Source: DTYU01 sp040757355
GTDB taxonomy: Bacteria; Bacillota; Desulfotomaculia; Desulfotomaculales; Ammonificaceae
Assembly (NCBI GenBank): GCA_040757355.1
Contig: JBFLWY010000029.1
Coordinates: 1 to 33,757 of the forward strand
DNA length: 33,757 nucleotides
Reading direction: 5' to 3'
Part shown: positions 33,681 to 33,757 of the stretch, in pieces
How positions within the stretch are numbered: position 1 is the first letter of the stretch
Layout of the letters: every line of letters begins with the position of its first letter
Notes under the pieces: generated by a model
Seen by the model: only the letters and a program-made list of their open reading frames with translations
Database searches by the model: none
Told to the model about the DNA's origin: nothing
Made by a program: the position numbers and the translations under genes

Positions 33681-33757
33681 GCCACCGGGAATGAAAATAG
33701 GGGTTGTGCTATATTGAATCGTGAAGCGCGTCAGCGTAGGGAGATCGGTTGCTCACT

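Overview
The window looks like a chromosomal segment of a thermophile-type anaerobic Firmicute, most plausibly a Peptococcaceae/Desulfotomaculum-Pelotomaculum-like Clostridium relative. The clues are a glmS ribozyme, SLH-domain secreted proteins, frequent GTG/TTG starts behind strong GGAGG sites, a tungsten-type aldehyde:ferredoxin oxidoreductase with its own ferredoxin, and an apparent selenoprotein. The genus is an inference; no rRNA or marker gene is present.

Layout. 1-3753: the 3' part of glmM, a glmS ribozyme with a very large insertion in its P1 stem, and glmS (amino-sugar supply for the cell wall). 4071-4673: a lone AT-richer methyltransferase. 4891-6398 (minus): a satD/DUF3307 pair in which each gene is preceded by two 22-bp palindromes spaced exactly 29 bp apart. 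6898-14287: cell-surface genes, namely an SLH protein, a 1574-residue protein made of seven Ig-like domains and two seven-bladed propellers, and a small membrane-anchored protein. 14329-14763 (minus): a YaiI/YqxD protein. 14932-21179: a tight DNA-end-processing operon (NurA-like, HerA ATPase, Mre11-like nuclease, and a Rad50-like ATPase split over two genes with a coiled-coil gene between). 21242-21720: a HesB/IscA-like protein whose catalytic Cys35 position is a TGA codon, read here as selenocysteine, behind a CsoR-type operator and followed by a perfect terminator.

21822-25376 (minus) holds an MFS exporter, a small DUF2007 protein and the glycolate/D-lactate dehydrogenase Fe-S subunit. It is followed upstream by the FAD subunit (to 26748). 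26906-29886 (plus) has two tandem HEAT-repeat paralogues, an endonuclease III-like glycosylase and endonuclease IV, a possible base-excision-repair neighbourhood. 30141-33201 (minus) has the aldehyde:ferredoxin oxidoreductase, its polyferredoxin and a YkgJ-type cysteine-cluster protein. The last 270 bases carry a four-copy inverted/direct repeat resembling the inside of a small mobile element.

Most interesting: the NurA-HerA-Mre11-split-Rad50 operon, including a NurA-like protein that seems to have lost most catalytic residues; the selenocysteine HesB gene under a CsoR-like operator; the paired 29-bp-phased palindromes around satD; and the inserted structured RNA inside the glmS ribozyme.
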